Shown here in pieces: positions 1-8,323 of a stretch of 64,000 bases of DNA (position 1 is the stretch's first letter; every line of letters starts with the position of its first letter). Position numbers and translations under genes: made by a program. Below the pieces are notes generated by a model. The model was not told the origin of the DNA, ran no database searches, and worked only from the letters and a program-made list of their open reading frames with translations. This DNA comes from Janibacter sp. HTCC2649 (GTDB taxonomy: Bacteria > Actinomycetota > Actinomycetes > Actinomycetales > Dermatophilaceae). The stretch lies in contig NZ_CH672413.1 of assembly GCF_000152705.1 (NCBI RefSeq), forward strand, positions 2,455,978-2,519,977, given 5' to 3'.

Positions 1-141
1 GCGCACGTATGCCGCCATGACCATAGGACTGTGCCGCACCATCGCTGCCGGGTCGGCGAGGATCGACCAGACGCGCTCCGGCGTGGCGGCGATCTCGATC
101 TGCTCCTCGAGCGTGGGCTTCATTCGCGAGGGGTTGGCCAT
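1..141 (-). CDS. SRPBCC-family protein, N-terminal part (cut by window start)
   Basis: The reverse strand encodes 47 codons from an ATG at 141 and runs off the window. The fragment has the opening of an SRPBCC/polyketide-cyclase-like fold: a first beta strand (EEQIEIAATPERVW) followed by SILADPAA. Proteins of this fold bind hydrophobic ligands and are often called START-like or Aha1-like; the ligand cannot be told. A second in-frame ATG seven codons in (MKPTLEE) could be the true start. The octamer GTATGCCG lies in this gene at 7-14. Confidence 0.75.
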   Translation of the reverse strand, partial: MANPSRMKPTLEEQIEIAATPERVWSILADPAAMVRHSPMVMAAYVR

Positions 142-173
142 GCCCCAAACCTACTCGGCTGACACCTGAGGGC

Positions 174-587
174 TCAGTCGACTGAATGGGCTGCGTCGCG
201 GACGAGGGCCGTGTCGACGAACTGCTCGAACCGCACGATCAACCCACCTCGAACGATGAAGTGGTGCGCGACCCGAACGGCCAGGTCCTTGCCGGTCCCC
301 CGGTGGCGAGCCGTGTATCGGGCCAGGACGACGACGTTCTCGCCGTCCACCACATAGGTGTCATCGTGGGCGGCCCAACCGTCCCACTCCGCGCCGAGCT
401 TCTCCATGACGTTGCCCGTGACGCCCTCTGGCGTCCGGTACGTCCCGGCGAGCGGGAAGCCCGCCATCTCGGTCCACTCGACATCCGGAGCCATCGTCGC
501 GCGCAGGGCCTTCAGGTCCCCCGCCGCCGAGGCGAGGTACTGGCGGCGCACGACCTCGGCCGGGCTGGACTCGGCGTTCAGCCCCAT
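174..587 (-). CDS. SnoaL-like (NTF2-fold) protein
   Basis: A 137-residue protein of typical SnoaL/NTF2-like length. The N-terminal helix (VVRRQYLASAAGDL) followed by MAPDVEWTEM and the late strand HHFIVRGGLIVRFEQF are characteristic of this fold, which includes small isomerases, cyclases and many proteins of unknown function. Its start overlaps the 3' end of the upstream MBL-fold gene by 10 bases (578-587), so the two are probably translated from one mRNA and coupled. The AraC-type regulator beyond the MBL gene is transcribed away from the pair and is the likely controller. Substrate unknown. Confidence 0.8.
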   Translation of the reverse strand: MGLNAESSPAEVVRRQYLASAAGDLKALRATMAPDVEWTEMAGFPLAGTYRTPEGVTGNVMEKLGAEWDGWAAHDDTYVVDGENVVVLARYTARHRGTGKDLAVRVAHHFIVRGGLIVRFEQFVDTALVRDAAHSVD

Positions 588-1384
588 GTCATCTCCCCCT
601 TGGCGACCTTGGTCCCGAGACCGGCAGCGATCTTCAGCCCCGCCTCGGGATAGGCAGCCAGCAGGGAGGCCTCAGCCCCGGCAGCGTCGGATGAAGCGGA
701 GATGGTCTTCTCGAAGGTCTGGAGATATTCGCGGGTGTGCGTGATGGCCGTGAGATCCGTCGGAGCTCCCGCGGTCCGGTGACCGGCGACGACAAAGGTC
801 GGGTTCAGCGCCTCCAGGTCGTCCAGGACGCGGATCCACTCGGCCCGAAGCTCCGGGGTGGCACTGTCCGCCGTCCACACGTGCAGACCTTCGAACAGCA
901 GCACTCCGCCGATGAGCGAGCGGGTCTCGGGCTCGAACAGGTGCCACGACCGGTCGCCGAGGAGCTCACTGCCCTTGCGCACCTCGATCCCAGTGCCATC
1001 CACCAGGAGCGAGGTCGCGGTCAGCGGGGTCAGCTCGACGAGGCGGGTCGGCAGGTTCGGGCCAAGGTGCGCCCACGCCTGCAGCTTGCCCTCGTAGCTG
1101 TGGGCGATGTGCTCGATGACATCAGCGGGAGCCAGGAAGGTCGCCTCGGGGAAGGCGTCGGCGATGACTTCAGCGCCGAAGTAGAAGTCCGGGTCTCCCG
1201 CTGTGACGACGACCGTGGTGAGTCGCTTGCCGGAGTCGAGGACTGCGGCGACGATCCGGTGGCCGTCGGCACGGGTGAAGGCCGCGTCGACCACGAGCGC
1301 CTCGGTCTCTCCGGTGACCAGCACGCTGGTCTTGTTGAGCGACGTGTCCGCCGCGTCGATGACGATGTACTCAAGATTGCTCAT
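578..1384 (-). CDS. MBL-fold metallo-hydrolase-like protein with degenerate metal motif
   Basis: 268 residues from the ATG at 1384; a longer open frame upstream is only the antisense shadow of the AraC gene. The metallo-beta-lactamase-like fold is suggested by the first strands (SVLVTGETEALVVDAAF), the tag VVAGH near residue 220 and overall size. The usual HxHxDH zinc motif, expected at residues 61-67, reads TAGDPDF, so most canonical ligands are absent. Some MBL-like families carry such a motif. Inference: a non-canonical hydrolase or non-catalytic member. It is the first gene of a pair with the SnoaL-like gene and divergent from the AraC regulator. Confidence 0.8.
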   Translation of the reverse strand: MSNLEYIVIDAADTSLNKTSVLVTGETEALVVDAAFTRADGHRIVAAVLDSGKRLTTVVVTAGDPDFYFGAEVIADAFPEATFLAPADVIEHIAHSYEGKLQAWAHLGPNLPTRLVELTPLTATSLLVDGTGIEVRKGSELLGDRSWHLFEPETRSLIGGVLLFEGLHVWTADSATPELRAEWIRVLDDLEALNPTFVVAGHRTAGAPTDLTAITHTREYLQTFEKTISASSDAAGAEASLLAAYPEAGLKIAAGLGTKVAKGEMTWG

Positions 1385-1438
1385 GAGGTAACCGTAGGAT
1401 CGCTGCTGCCAAGAATCACGGTGTCCACGAGTAGGTGA
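1385..1438. promoter_or_regulatory. Divergent intergenic promoter region (MBL/SnoaL pair versus AraC gene)
   Basis: Only 54 bases separate the start codons of the MBL-fold gene and the AraC-type gene, so both promoters and any operator must sit here or extend into the coding ends. No clear palindrome or consensus promoter is visible. The arrangement is typical of an AraC regulator controlling its divergent neighbours. Confidence 0.4.
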
Positions 1439-2323
1439 ATGGTGAAAATGGGACAGCAACCGATCCGTCGAGTGCGCTTCATCCCACCCAGTACGAGCAC
1501 CGGTGACATCGAGGTCAACACCCTCAAGGGGATTCGCGACCGCGGCGGCCCCCACGAGTTCCTCACGACCCAGCGCCTGGACTTCGACCTGCTCGTGCAC
1601 GTCGAGCAGGGTTCCGCGCGACACATCGTCGACTTCAACGACCACGCCCTGGGCCCGGGTGACGTGCTCTGGGTGAGAGCGGGCCAGGTCCACCACTGGG
1701 GCGCGATCGAGGCCCTCGAAGGCAACGTCGCCATGTTCGGACCGCACACCCTCGACGAACGCACGAGCGACCTCCTCAGGTCCTACCCCACCAGCCCGCG
1801 GAGCCACTGGTCGGCAACTGACCTCGCGAACACGCCGGTCCCGCAGGCCCTGGGCCTGCTGGTCGCGACGGGCGCCGAGCCTCGGCAGGCCGGTCGCGAC
1901 GCCCTGCACCAGGCCGCCCTCAGCCACTCCTTGGCTGCGCTCCTCGTGCACCTGTCACTGAGCCGAACAGACGGCGGTCCGCACCCCCAAGGAGCGAAGC
2001 CTGAGGTCTACATCTGGTTCAGGGACCACCTCGAGGAGCACTACCGACGGTGGCACAAGGTCGGCGACTACGCGGACCGACTGGGCTACTCCGCTCGCAC
2101 GCTCAACCGCCTCGCTCGCCGTCACACCGGAATGTCGGCGAAGGAGCTCATCGACGAGCGCATCCTCCTCGAGGCCAAACGACAGCTCAGCCACGTCGAC
2201 GCCTCGATCGCCGACATCGCTGAGGACCTCGGCTTCGACGACGCGTCCAACTTCTCGTCCTACTTCCGCCGACAGACCCAATTGACGCCGGGGGCCTTCC
2301 GCACCCAGAGCCGGCTCGCGTGA
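1439..2323 (+). CDS. AraC-family transcriptional regulator with N-terminal cupin domain
   Basis: 294 residues. The N-terminal part (about 20-110) looks like the AraC effector-binding cupin, with LGPGDVLWVRAGQVHHW as the characteristic loop. The C-terminal part (about 195-290) is the double helix-turn-helix: the first helix pair ends YSARTLNRLARRHTGMSAKE and the second reads SIADIAEDLGFDDASNFSSY. These are hallmark features of AraC/XylS regulators. A second ATG lies at 1448. It faces the MBL-fold/SnoaL pair with a 54-base gap, so control of that pair is the simplest reading; the inducer is unknown. Confidence 0.93.
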   Translation: MVKMGQQPIRRVRFIPPSTSTGDIEVNTLKGIRDRGGPHEFLTTQRLDFDLLVHVEQGSARHIVDFNDHALGPGDVLWVRAGQVHHWGAIEALEGNVAMFGPHTLDERTSDLLRSYPTSPRSHWSATDLANTPVPQALGLLVATGAEPRQAGRDALHQAALSHSLAALLVHLSLSRTDGGPHPQGAKPEVYIWFRDHLEEHYRRWHKVGDYADRLGYSARTLNRLARRHTGMSAKELIDERILLEAKRQLSHVDASIADIAEDLGFDDASNFSSYFRRQTQLTPGAFRTQSRLA

Positions 2324-2482
2324 GCAGGCCCAGACCTCGTCGGAGGGTCAGCCAACAGCCATGCGCCCGGTGATGAACCGCTGACCACTCGCGTCGTTCC
2401 CCATGCTCCGCAACCTACGACGCGGGGGTGACGGGCAAACTCAGTTGGTCGGACGGCATACCGGAAGGGAGACTCGACTCTC

Positions 2483-4195
2483 GTGGCACATCTTGAGGTC
2501 AACCAGGTCGGATTCACCCTCCCCGACGGACGCCCCCTGCTCGACGGCGTCCAGTTCCGCGTGGGTGAGGGGCAGCGCGTGGCCCTCATTGGCCCCAACG
2601 GCACGGGCAAGACGACCCTGACCCGCATCATCTCGGGTGACCTCACCGCCCACGAAGGCGCCGTCACGACGTCCGGGACCCTCGCCGTGATGAACCAGTT
2701 CGTCGGCAAGGTCCGTGACGACTCGACGGTGCGCGACCTGCTGATCTCCGTTGCGCCAGAGCGCATCCGCAAGGCCGCCCTGGCCGTCGACGCCACCGAG
2801 CTGCTCATCATGGAGATCGACGACGAGCCCTCGCAGATGGCCTATGCCCAGGCGCTCGCCGACTGGGGTGACGCCGGTGGCTACGACTACGAGACGACGG
2901 TCTGGGACACGGTCACGACCCAAGCCTTGGGTATGCCGTTCGAGCAGGCTCAGTGGCGTGCCGTCACCTCCCTGTCGGGAGGCGAACAGAAGCGCGTCGT
3001 GCTCGAGGCCCTGCTCAACGGCCCGGCGGACCTGCTGCTCCTGGACGAGCCGGACAACTACCTCGACGTGCCGTCGAAGCGCTGGCTCGAGGACCGACTC
3101 ATCGCGAGCGACAAGACGGTGCTCTTCATCAGCCACGACCGCGAGCTCTTGTCGCGGGTTGCCACCGCCGTCGTCACCCTGGAGCCCGGCGCCAACGGGG
3201 CCACCGCGTGGATCCACCCGGGCTCGTTCGCGACGTGGCACCAGGCCCGGATCGACCGCAACGACCGTCTCGACGAGATGCGGCGGCGCTGGGACGAGGA
3301 GCACACCAAGCTCAAGGCCCTCGTCCTCATGTATCGCACCAAGGCCGCCTTCAACGACGGCCTCGCCTCGCGCCTCCACGCCGCCGAGACCCGCCTCGCG
3401 AAGTTCGTCAAGGCGGGCCCACCCGAGAAGGTCGCCATCGCGCAGAACGTCACGATGCGACTCACGGGTGGACGCACGGCCAAACGGGCAGTGGTGTGCA
3501 CGGGAGTGGAGCTCCTGGCGCCTGATCCCGAGAGCGGCGCCGACGACCTCATGAAGCCGTTCGACCTCGAGGTCTGGTTCGGCGAGCGCGTGGCCGTGCT
3601 CGGCTCCAACGGGTCGGGCAAGTCGCACTTCCTGCGACTGCTCGCCGCGGGTGGGAGCGACCCCGACGTCGAACACCAGCCGGTCGGCGACGTTGCCATC
3701 GAACACGTGCGGCACAGCGGAACGGCGCGCCTGGGGTCCCGCGTCCGGCCGGGCTGGTTCGCCCAGACCCACGACTCGCCGCAGCTGCGCGGGCGCACCC
3801 TCCTCGAGATCCTGCACCGCGGCGACGAGCACCGCACCGGCCGCGGTCGCGAGGAGGCGTCGCGCGTCCTCGACCGCTACGAGCTCGCGCACCAGGGCGA
3901 GCAGACGTTCGACACGCTCTCCGGCGGGCAGCAGGCGCGGTTCCAGATCCTGCTGCTCGAGCTGAGCGGCGCGACCCTGCTGCTCCTCGACGAGCCCACC
4001 GACAACCTCGACCTCCACTCGGCCGAGGCGCTGGAGCAGGCCCTCACGGCCTTCGAGGGGACGGTCCTCGCCGTGACCCACGACCGGTGGTTCGCGCGCA
4101 CCTTCGACCGGTTCCTCGTCTTCGGCAGCGACGGTCGGGTCGTCGAGACTCCCGGGCCGGTGTGGGACGAGGCGAGAGTCAGCCGCTCCCGCTGA
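2483..4195 (+). CDS. ABC-F family ATP-binding protein
   Basis: 570 residues from a GTG start. Two ABC ATPase cassettes are fused with no membrane segments: Walker A GPNGTGKT at 37-44 and GSNGSGKS near 373, signatures LSGGEQKR and LSGGQQAR, and Walker B regions followed by LLLLDEPDNYLD and LLLLDEPTDNLD. This is the ABC-F architecture, whose members act on ribosomes (translation factors or ribosome-protection antibiotic resistance) rather than in transport. A charged linker near 255-310 fits the interdomain helices. It stands alone, with no antibiotic gene beside it, so a housekeeping or resistance role cannot be decided. One copy of the octamer falls inside (2931). Confidence 0.93.
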   Translation: MAHLEVNQVGFTLPDGRPLLDGVQFRVGEGQRVALIGPNGTGKTTLTRIISGDLTAHEGAVTTSGTLAVMNQFVGKVRDDSTVRDLLISVAPERIRKAALAVDATELLIMEIDDEPSQMAYAQALADWGDAGGYDYETTVWDTVTTQALGMPFEQAQWRAVTSLSGGEQKRVVLEALLNGPADLLLLDEPDNYLDVPSKRWLEDRLIASDKTVLFISHDRELLSRVATAVVTLEPGANGATAWIHPGSFATWHQARIDRNDRLDEMRRRWDEEHTKLKALVLMYRTKAAFNDGLASRLHAAETRLAKFVKAGPPEKVAIAQNVTMRLTGGRTAKRAVVCTGVELLAPDPESGADDLMKPFDLEVWFGERVAVLGSNGSGKSHFLRLLAAGGSDPDVEHQPVGDVAIEHVRHSGTARLGSRVRPGWFAQTHDSPQLRGRTLLEILHRGDEHRTGRGREEASRVLDRYELAHQGEQTFDTLSGGQQARFQILLLELSGATLLLLDEPTDNLDLHSAEALEQALTAFEGTVLAVTHDRWFARTFDRFLVFGSDGRVVETPGPVWDEARVSRSR

Positions 4196-4204
4196 CCGCG
4201 AGGA

Positions 4205-4987
4205 TCAGTCCGCGGTCTTCGAGGTCATGAGCGAGAACTCCTCGCCGTCCGGCCCCTTGACCGTGACGATGCGGCCGAACTCGAACTCCCACGGGTCCTC
4301 GGCTGCCGAGCCGCCAGCGTCGAGAACCCGCTGCCGCGCGGCATCGACGTCATCCACCTCGAACGTCACACACCACCGCGGACCCAACACATCCTCGGTC
4401 GACTGGTCGCCCATGCCACCCGCTGGCCACTCGCCACCCGCCGGCGTGAACGTCGCATAGCTGATGCCGCTCATCGACATGTCGTCATAGGTGAAGCCAA
4501 AAACGGTGCCGTAGAACGTCTTTGACGCCTCGAGTCGTGCCGACGCCAGGTCCACCCAGCCGACGGCACCATGCTCGTTGTGCACCTCGTAGCCCGTGTG
4601 CTCGCGCGCCTCCCACGCCCCGAACGCAACGCCACCCGGGTCCACCCACAACCCCATCCGCGCGAACGCCCCGATGTCCACGGGCTCCATGAGGGCTTCG
4701 GCACCAGCCGCCGCAGCCGCCCGCGCCGTCGCGTCGACGTCATCCGTGGCGAGATAGGTCGTCCACACGGTCGGCCACTCGTCGTCGCCCTCCATCGGCG
4801 GAGACATGCCCGCGACTCGTCGGCCACCCACGAGCGCGTTGTTGTAGTGGCCGTACTCCTCACCGCTGTCCTCGAACTCCCACCCGAGCACGACGCGATA
4901 GAACCACTGGCTGCGGGCGAGGTCGCTCACCATGATCTCGACCCAACAGGGGCTCCCCGCCGGCCACCTCTCGGAGTGCGTCGCCAT
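4205..4987 (-). CDS. VOC-family protein with two glyoxalase-like domains
   Basis: 260 residues with two tandem vicinal-oxygen-chelate domains, roughly 8-125 and 140-258. Each begins with the characteristic H/W-containing strand and a FYRVVLGW or FYGTVFGF helix. The N-terminal PAGSPCWVEIMVSDL and the internal VGWVDLASARLEASK are typical of the actinobacterial two-domain family that includes hydroxylase-like proteins. The reaction is unknown. The gene is single and reads towards the ABC-F gene, with only 9 bases between the stops. Confidence 0.85.
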   Translation of the reverse strand: MATHSERWPAGSPCWVEIMVSDLARSQWFYRVVLGWEFEDSGEEYGHYNNALVGGRRVAGMSPPMEGDDEWPTVWTTYLATDDVDATARAAAAAGAEALMEPVDIGAFARMGLWVDPGGVAFGAWEAREHTGYEVHNEHGAVGWVDLASARLEASKTFYGTVFGFTYDDMSMSGISYATFTPAGGEWPAGGMGDQSTEDVLGPRWCVTFEVDDVDAARQRVLDAGGSAAEDPWEFEFGRIVTVKGPDGEEFSLMTSKTAD

Positions 4988-5023
4988 GCGCTGAGGCTAG
5001 GCCTCCCGTCGTTGAACACGCCA

Positions 5024-5075
5024 GACGGCGTATGCCGTGTGGTCCCGGAAGGGGGACGACACGGCATACGCCGTC
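5024..5075. terminator. Perfect 17-bp inverted repeat containing the GTATGCCG octamer
   Basis: Arms 5024-5040 and 5059-5075 are exact complements of 17 bases around an 18-base loop. Each arm carries one octamer copy (5030 and 5062). It lies just downstream of the S1 protease stop on the minus strand and upstream of the VOC gene, a terminator position for the protease. There is no T-run, as is common in actinobacteria. The first 18 bases from the octamer are nearly repeated at 36724. Confidence 0.7.
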
Positions 5076-5102
5076 GTGGGTTGTCAGGCGTGGCGCGAAG
5101 CG

Positions 5103-6314
5103 TCAGGCCGTCTTGAGGGTGAGGCCGTAGGCGGAGAGGATCTCGCCGACCGGCTGGAAGTAGGCGATGTTGGGCTGGCCGACCTTCTCGCCGCACACTC
5201 CGCTGGAGCCGTAGCCCGCGCCGCCGCTCGTCACGCCCTGGGCAAGGTTGCCCGCCATCCAGGAGCCGCCGGAGTCGCCGCCCTCGGTGCAGGTGTTGGA
5301 CTTCGTGAGGCCCGAGACCGAGCTCGTCGTGCCGTCACCGTTGTCGTAGTTCACGGTGACGTTCTTGGCCTGGACCGAGCCGCAGGTCCAGTAGGTGGTG
5401 CGGCCGGACTTGCAGATCGCGGTGCCGACGGCGGCGTTGCTCGACCCCGTCACCGCCCGTGCGGAGCCGGTCCACAGGTCGACCGCGCCGATGCCGGTCC
5501 AGCTCGACGCGAGGGTCGAGTAGGCGTAGTCGTTGCCGGGGAACGAGAAGGCCTGTGTCTTGCCCAGGGTCGTGCCGTTCTTGGAGAAGGTCTGGTAGCC
5601 CTCGCCGCAGTGGCCGGCCGTGATGAAGACCGGGGCGCCGGCCTTGGTGGCGTTGAAGCCGAGCGAGCAGACGTAGCCGCTGAACTCGATCTGCTGGCCG
5701 CCGTAGACGTTGGCCTGGGTGGAGACCTTGGCCTGCGTGCCCTCGACCGTGACGGACGGGTCGGCGATCTTGGCGCGGGTCGCCTCGACGCGATCCGCGG
5801 GCACCGTGAGGATGACCTTGTTGGTGACCGGGTCGACGTAGGACGCGATGGTGTCCTTGCCGGCGACGGTGGTGGCGGCCTTCTCGGAGGCGGCGAGCCG
5901 GGACTTGTCGGCGCTGACGACACGGGCGCTCGCCCCGGCGGAACGCACCGTGGACGCGGCGGCGGCGTCGGTGACGTTGACGTGGAGCACGCCCGTCGCC
6001 TGGTCGATCCACGTGCCGACGGCCTTGGCGCCGAGCGACGTCTCCAGCGACGTCGCCGTGCGCGACAACCCCTCCTGAGCGGCCACTCGGTCACGGGCGG
6101 TCTCGAGGCTCAGGCCCTCCTCCGTCGCGAGCCACTGCGCCGACATCTCGGCGACGGAGTCACCGGAGTCGACAGCCAGGGGTCCGGTGCTCGGGCTGCT
6201 CGGGCCGCTCGGGCCAGGGTTCGCAGCGTTCGCGGCGGGCGCGACGCAGAGGGCGGTTGCTGCTGCAGCGGCCGAGAGGGTTCCGGCCAGGACGGTGAGA
6301 CTTCTGCGAGACAT
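5103..6314 (-). CDS. Secreted S1 (alpha-lytic/streptogrisin-type) serine protease
   Basis: 403 residues. A signal peptide (about 1-31, AANA/AN cleavage region) precedes a prodomain with the alpha-lytic-protease propeptide look, then the trypsin-fold catalytic domain from about 201. The catalytic residues are H235 in TAGHC, D262 in PGNDYAY and S348 in GGDSGGSW; C216/C236 and later cysteines fit disulphides. The family folds with help of its prodomain and is released outside the cell. Probably nutrient proteolysis. The mRNA likely ends at the hairpin 5024-5075. A 220-base gap to the divergent acetyltransferase holds its promoter, without clear motifs. Confidence 0.93.
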   Translation of the reverse strand: MSRRSLTVLAGTLSAAAAATALCVAPAANAANPGPSGPSSPSTGPLAVDSGDSVAEMSAQWLATEEGLSLETARDRVAAQEGLSRTATSLETSLGAKAVGTWIDQATGVLHVNVTDAAAASTVRSAGASARVVSADKSRLAASEKAATTVAGKDTIASYVDPVTNKVILTVPADRVEATRAKIADPSVTVEGTQAKVSTQANVYGGQQIEFSGYVCSLGFNATKAGAPVFITAGHCGEGYQTFSKNGTTLGKTQAFSFPGNDYAYSTLASSWTGIGAVDLWTGSARAVTGSSNAAVGTAICKSGRTTYWTCGSVQAKNVTVNYDNGDGTTSSVSGLTKSNTCTEGGDSGGSWMAGNLAQGVTSGGAGYGSSGVCGEKVGQPNIAYFQPVGEILSAYGLTLKTA

Positions 6315-6534
6315 GCGTGGATCTCCTGTCGTGGATCGCCGGGCGGTGTTTCCGCCGACCCTCTCGACGCTAGGAAGCCGCGCCCAAGAGCCCGGTCAGG
6401 GACCCGTTCCCATTGCCCCAACGCTTGGTCAAGGGCGCCCATGCATCGTCAAGAGCCGACACGCCGGTGCGCAATGTCCGGGAAACATGGGCGCGCGATG
6501 ATGACGTCCATGACCGCCGAGACGACGCTGCGCG

Positions 6535-7029
6535 ATGACCCCACTGGATGCTGCGGGGTGCGCGGCGATCTACGGGCACTACGTCGAGCAGTCGACCGCG
6601 ACCTTCGAGGAGGCCGCTCCGAGCGCCGAGGAGATGGCGGCCCGGATCGCCTCAGCCCAGGAGCGGCACGCCTGGATCGTGGCCGAGCGGGGCGGCACCA
6701 TCGTGGGTTATGCCTACGGCGGACCGTTCAAAGCCCGTGCGGCATACCGGTATTCATGCGAGGTGAGCGTCTATCTCGATGCCCCCGCCCGCGGTGGTGG
6801 ACTCGGAAGGACCCTGTATGCCGCCCTGCTGGATCGGATGGAGTCTCTCGGCCTGCGCATGGCGTGCGGCGGCGTGACGATGCCCAACGACGCGAGCGTC
6901 GCGCTGCACCTGGCGATGGGGTTCGAAGAGGTCGGGACCTATCGCCAGATCGGCTGGAAGCACGGCGCGTGGCGCGACGTGACCTGGTTCCAGAAGCCAC
7001 TCGGCGGTGACGGGCCACCGCGCTCCTGA
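6535..7029 (+). CDS. GNAT N-acetyltransferase, phosphinothricin acetyltransferase-like
   Basis: 164 residues resembling Pat/Bar-type acetyltransferases: AIYGHYVEQSTATFEE near the start, the acetyl-CoA loop around ARGGGLGRTLYAALLD, and FEEVGTYRQIGWKHGAW at the end. Members acetylate phosphinothricin or methionine sulfoximine; the substrate here is not proven. The start is odd. An in-frame stop at 6511 blocks extension, yet the frame upstream (ATGs at 6498, 6501 and 6510) encodes the usual beginning TAETTLRD and then loses frame exactly where this gene begins. A small indel near 6534-6538 may have shortened the N-terminus. Confidence 0.85.
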   Translation: MTPLDAAGCAAIYGHYVEQSTATFEEAAPSAEEMAARIASAQERHAWIVAERGGTIVGYAYGGPFKARAAYRYSCEVSVYLDAPARGGGLGRTLYAALLDRMESLGLRMACGGVTMPNDASVALHLAMGFEEVGTYRQIGWKHGAWRDVTWFQKPLGGDGPPRS

Positions 7030-7040
7030 GGATCAGTCGG

Positions 7041-7340
7041 TCAGGATGCGACGAGGTCCTGGTAGTCCTCGTGCTTGGCGATCCAGCCCTTGATGAAGGG
7101 GCACAGCGGCAGCACCGTGAGCCCACCCGTGGCGCGCACGTCGTCCAGGGCGCCACGAGCCAGGGACGAACCGACACCCTTGCCACCGAAGGCCTCCCCC
7201 ACCTCCGTGTGGGTGAAGGTGATCCGGCCCTCCTCGAGCCGATAGGCCGCGAAGCCCGCGAGCTCGTCACCGAGCCGGGCTTCGTAGCGCAGCAGGTCGG
7301 GGTTGTTCGTCACGACGACGTTCTCAGCGTTGTCAGCCAT
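7041..7340 (-). CDS. YjdJ/NATD1-type small GNAT acetyltransferase
   Basis: 99 residues from the ATG at 7340. The short GNAT form is recognised by LAGFAAYRLEEGRITFTHTE followed by EAFGGKGVGSSLARGALDD (acetyl-CoA loop) and the conserved end LPLCPFIKGWIAKHEDY. Its start is only 10 bases from the divergent pirin start, so the two promoters overlap the opposite genes or the mRNAs are nearly leaderless. The substrate is unknown for this family. Confidence 0.88.
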   Translation of the reverse strand: MADNAENVVVTNNPDLLRYEARLGDELAGFAAYRLEEGRITFTHTEVGEAFGGKGVGSSLARGALDDVRATGGLTVLPLCPFIKGWIAKHEDYQDLVAS

Positions 7341-7350
7341 GCTGTTCATC

Positions 7351-8271
7351 ATGACCCACGTTGAGGTTCTGAGCCCGCGCGAGGTGCCCTTGGGCGGGCC
7401 GCGGTCGATGACCGTGCGCCGCACCCTGCCCCACCGGGACCGGTCCTTCGTCGGGGCCTGGTGCTTCGTCGACCACTACGGGCCGAACGACGTTGCGACG
7501 ACCGGCGGCATGGACGTTCCGCCGCACCCGCACACCGGACTGCAGACGGTGAGCTGGCTCTTCGAGGGCGAGGTCGAGCACCGCGACAGCGGCGGTGTGC
7601 ACGCCATGGTCCGCCCCGGCGAGGTCAACCTCATGACGAGCGGCAAGGGCATCGCCCACTCGGAGGTGTCGACCCCCTCGACCACGGCCCTGCACGGCGT
7701 CCAGCTCTGGGTCGTCCTGCCGGAGGCCGACCGCGACCTCGAGCGCGAGTTCCAGCACCACGCCGCGCCCGTCGTTCCGCTGGGTGAAGGAGTCACTGGC
7801 CGCGTCTTCATCGGCTCCCTCGCCGGTCAGACCTCACCCATCACCACCCGGACCCCCCTCCTCGGCGCCGAGGTGACCCTCGCGGAAGGTGCGACGTGGA
7901 CGATCGCGGCTGACGCGGCATACGAGCACGGCCTGTTGGTCGACACCGGGAAGGTGACGTTCAACGGGACGGAACTCGCGCGGGGCGATCTGGGCATCGT
8001 CGACGACGGGCTCACCGAGCTCACCGTCGTGGCGCACGAACCGACGCGCGTCATCCTGCTCGGCGGCACGCCCTATGACGAGGCGATCGTCATGTGGTGG
8101 AACTTCATCGGGCGCGACCACGACGAGATCGTCGCCTTCCGCGATGAGTGGCAGTCGCGCTCGGAGCGCTTCGGTGAGGTCGACGGGTATGCCGGCCGGC
8201 TGAGTTGGTTGCCCGCGCCCGAGCTCCCGGGTGGTCGGCTCCGCAGCCGCACGCGCGCCGGCCGCCACTGA
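7351..8271 (+). CDS. Pirin-family protein
   Basis: 306 residues from the ATG at 7351; an upstream in-frame start would run into the divergent gene. The N-terminal bicupin domain carries the pirin metal motif region PPHPHTGLQTVSWLFEGEV with following MTSGKGIAHSE, and the C-terminal pirin domain includes VILLGGTPYDEAIVMWWNF. Pirins are iron-binding bicupins; some are quercetinases and others act as redox-dependent regulators. It is likely cytoplasmic. Single gene, 52 bases ahead of csoR. Confidence 0.93.
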   Translation: MTHVEVLSPREVPLGGPRSMTVRRTLPHRDRSFVGAWCFVDHYGPNDVATTGGMDVPPHPHTGLQTVSWLFEGEVEHRDSGGVHAMVRPGEVNLMTSGKGIAHSEVSTPSTTALHGVQLWVVLPEADRDLEREFQHHAAPVVPLGEGVTGRVFIGSLAGQTSPITTRTPLLGAEVTLAEGATWTIAADAAYEHGLLVDTGKVTFNGTELARGDLGIVDDGLTELTVVAHEPTRVILLGGTPYDEAIVMWWNFIGRDHDEIVAFRDEWQSRSERFGEVDGYAGRLSWLPAPELPGGRLRSRTRAGRH

Positions 8272-8295
8272 GCCTGCTGCACCCAGTCTCGACAC

Positions 8296-8312
8296 ATACC
8301 CAAGGGGGGTAT
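8296..8312. promoter_or_regulatory. Putative CsoR operator upstream of csoR
   Basis: An inverted repeat, ATACCC then five bases then GGGTAT, sits 12 bases before the csoR start codon. G/C tracts flanked by TA, as here, are typical of CsoR operators. When Cu(I) binds CsoR the repressor leaves, so this site probably controls csoR, copZ, the exported gene and copA together. Confidence 0.75.
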
Positions 8313-8323
8313 AGTATCGAGGC

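Noticed and set aside
2441-4081. Long open frame antisense to the ABC-F gene
   Set aside because: It mirrors the real gene, has no recognisable domain and arises from high GC content at third positions.
5037-7010. 657-codon open frame on the plus strand over the S1 protease and acetyltransferase
   Set aside because: It is antisense to the protease and out of frame with the acetyltransferase; composition is the low-complexity Arg/Gly/Asp type of shadow frames.
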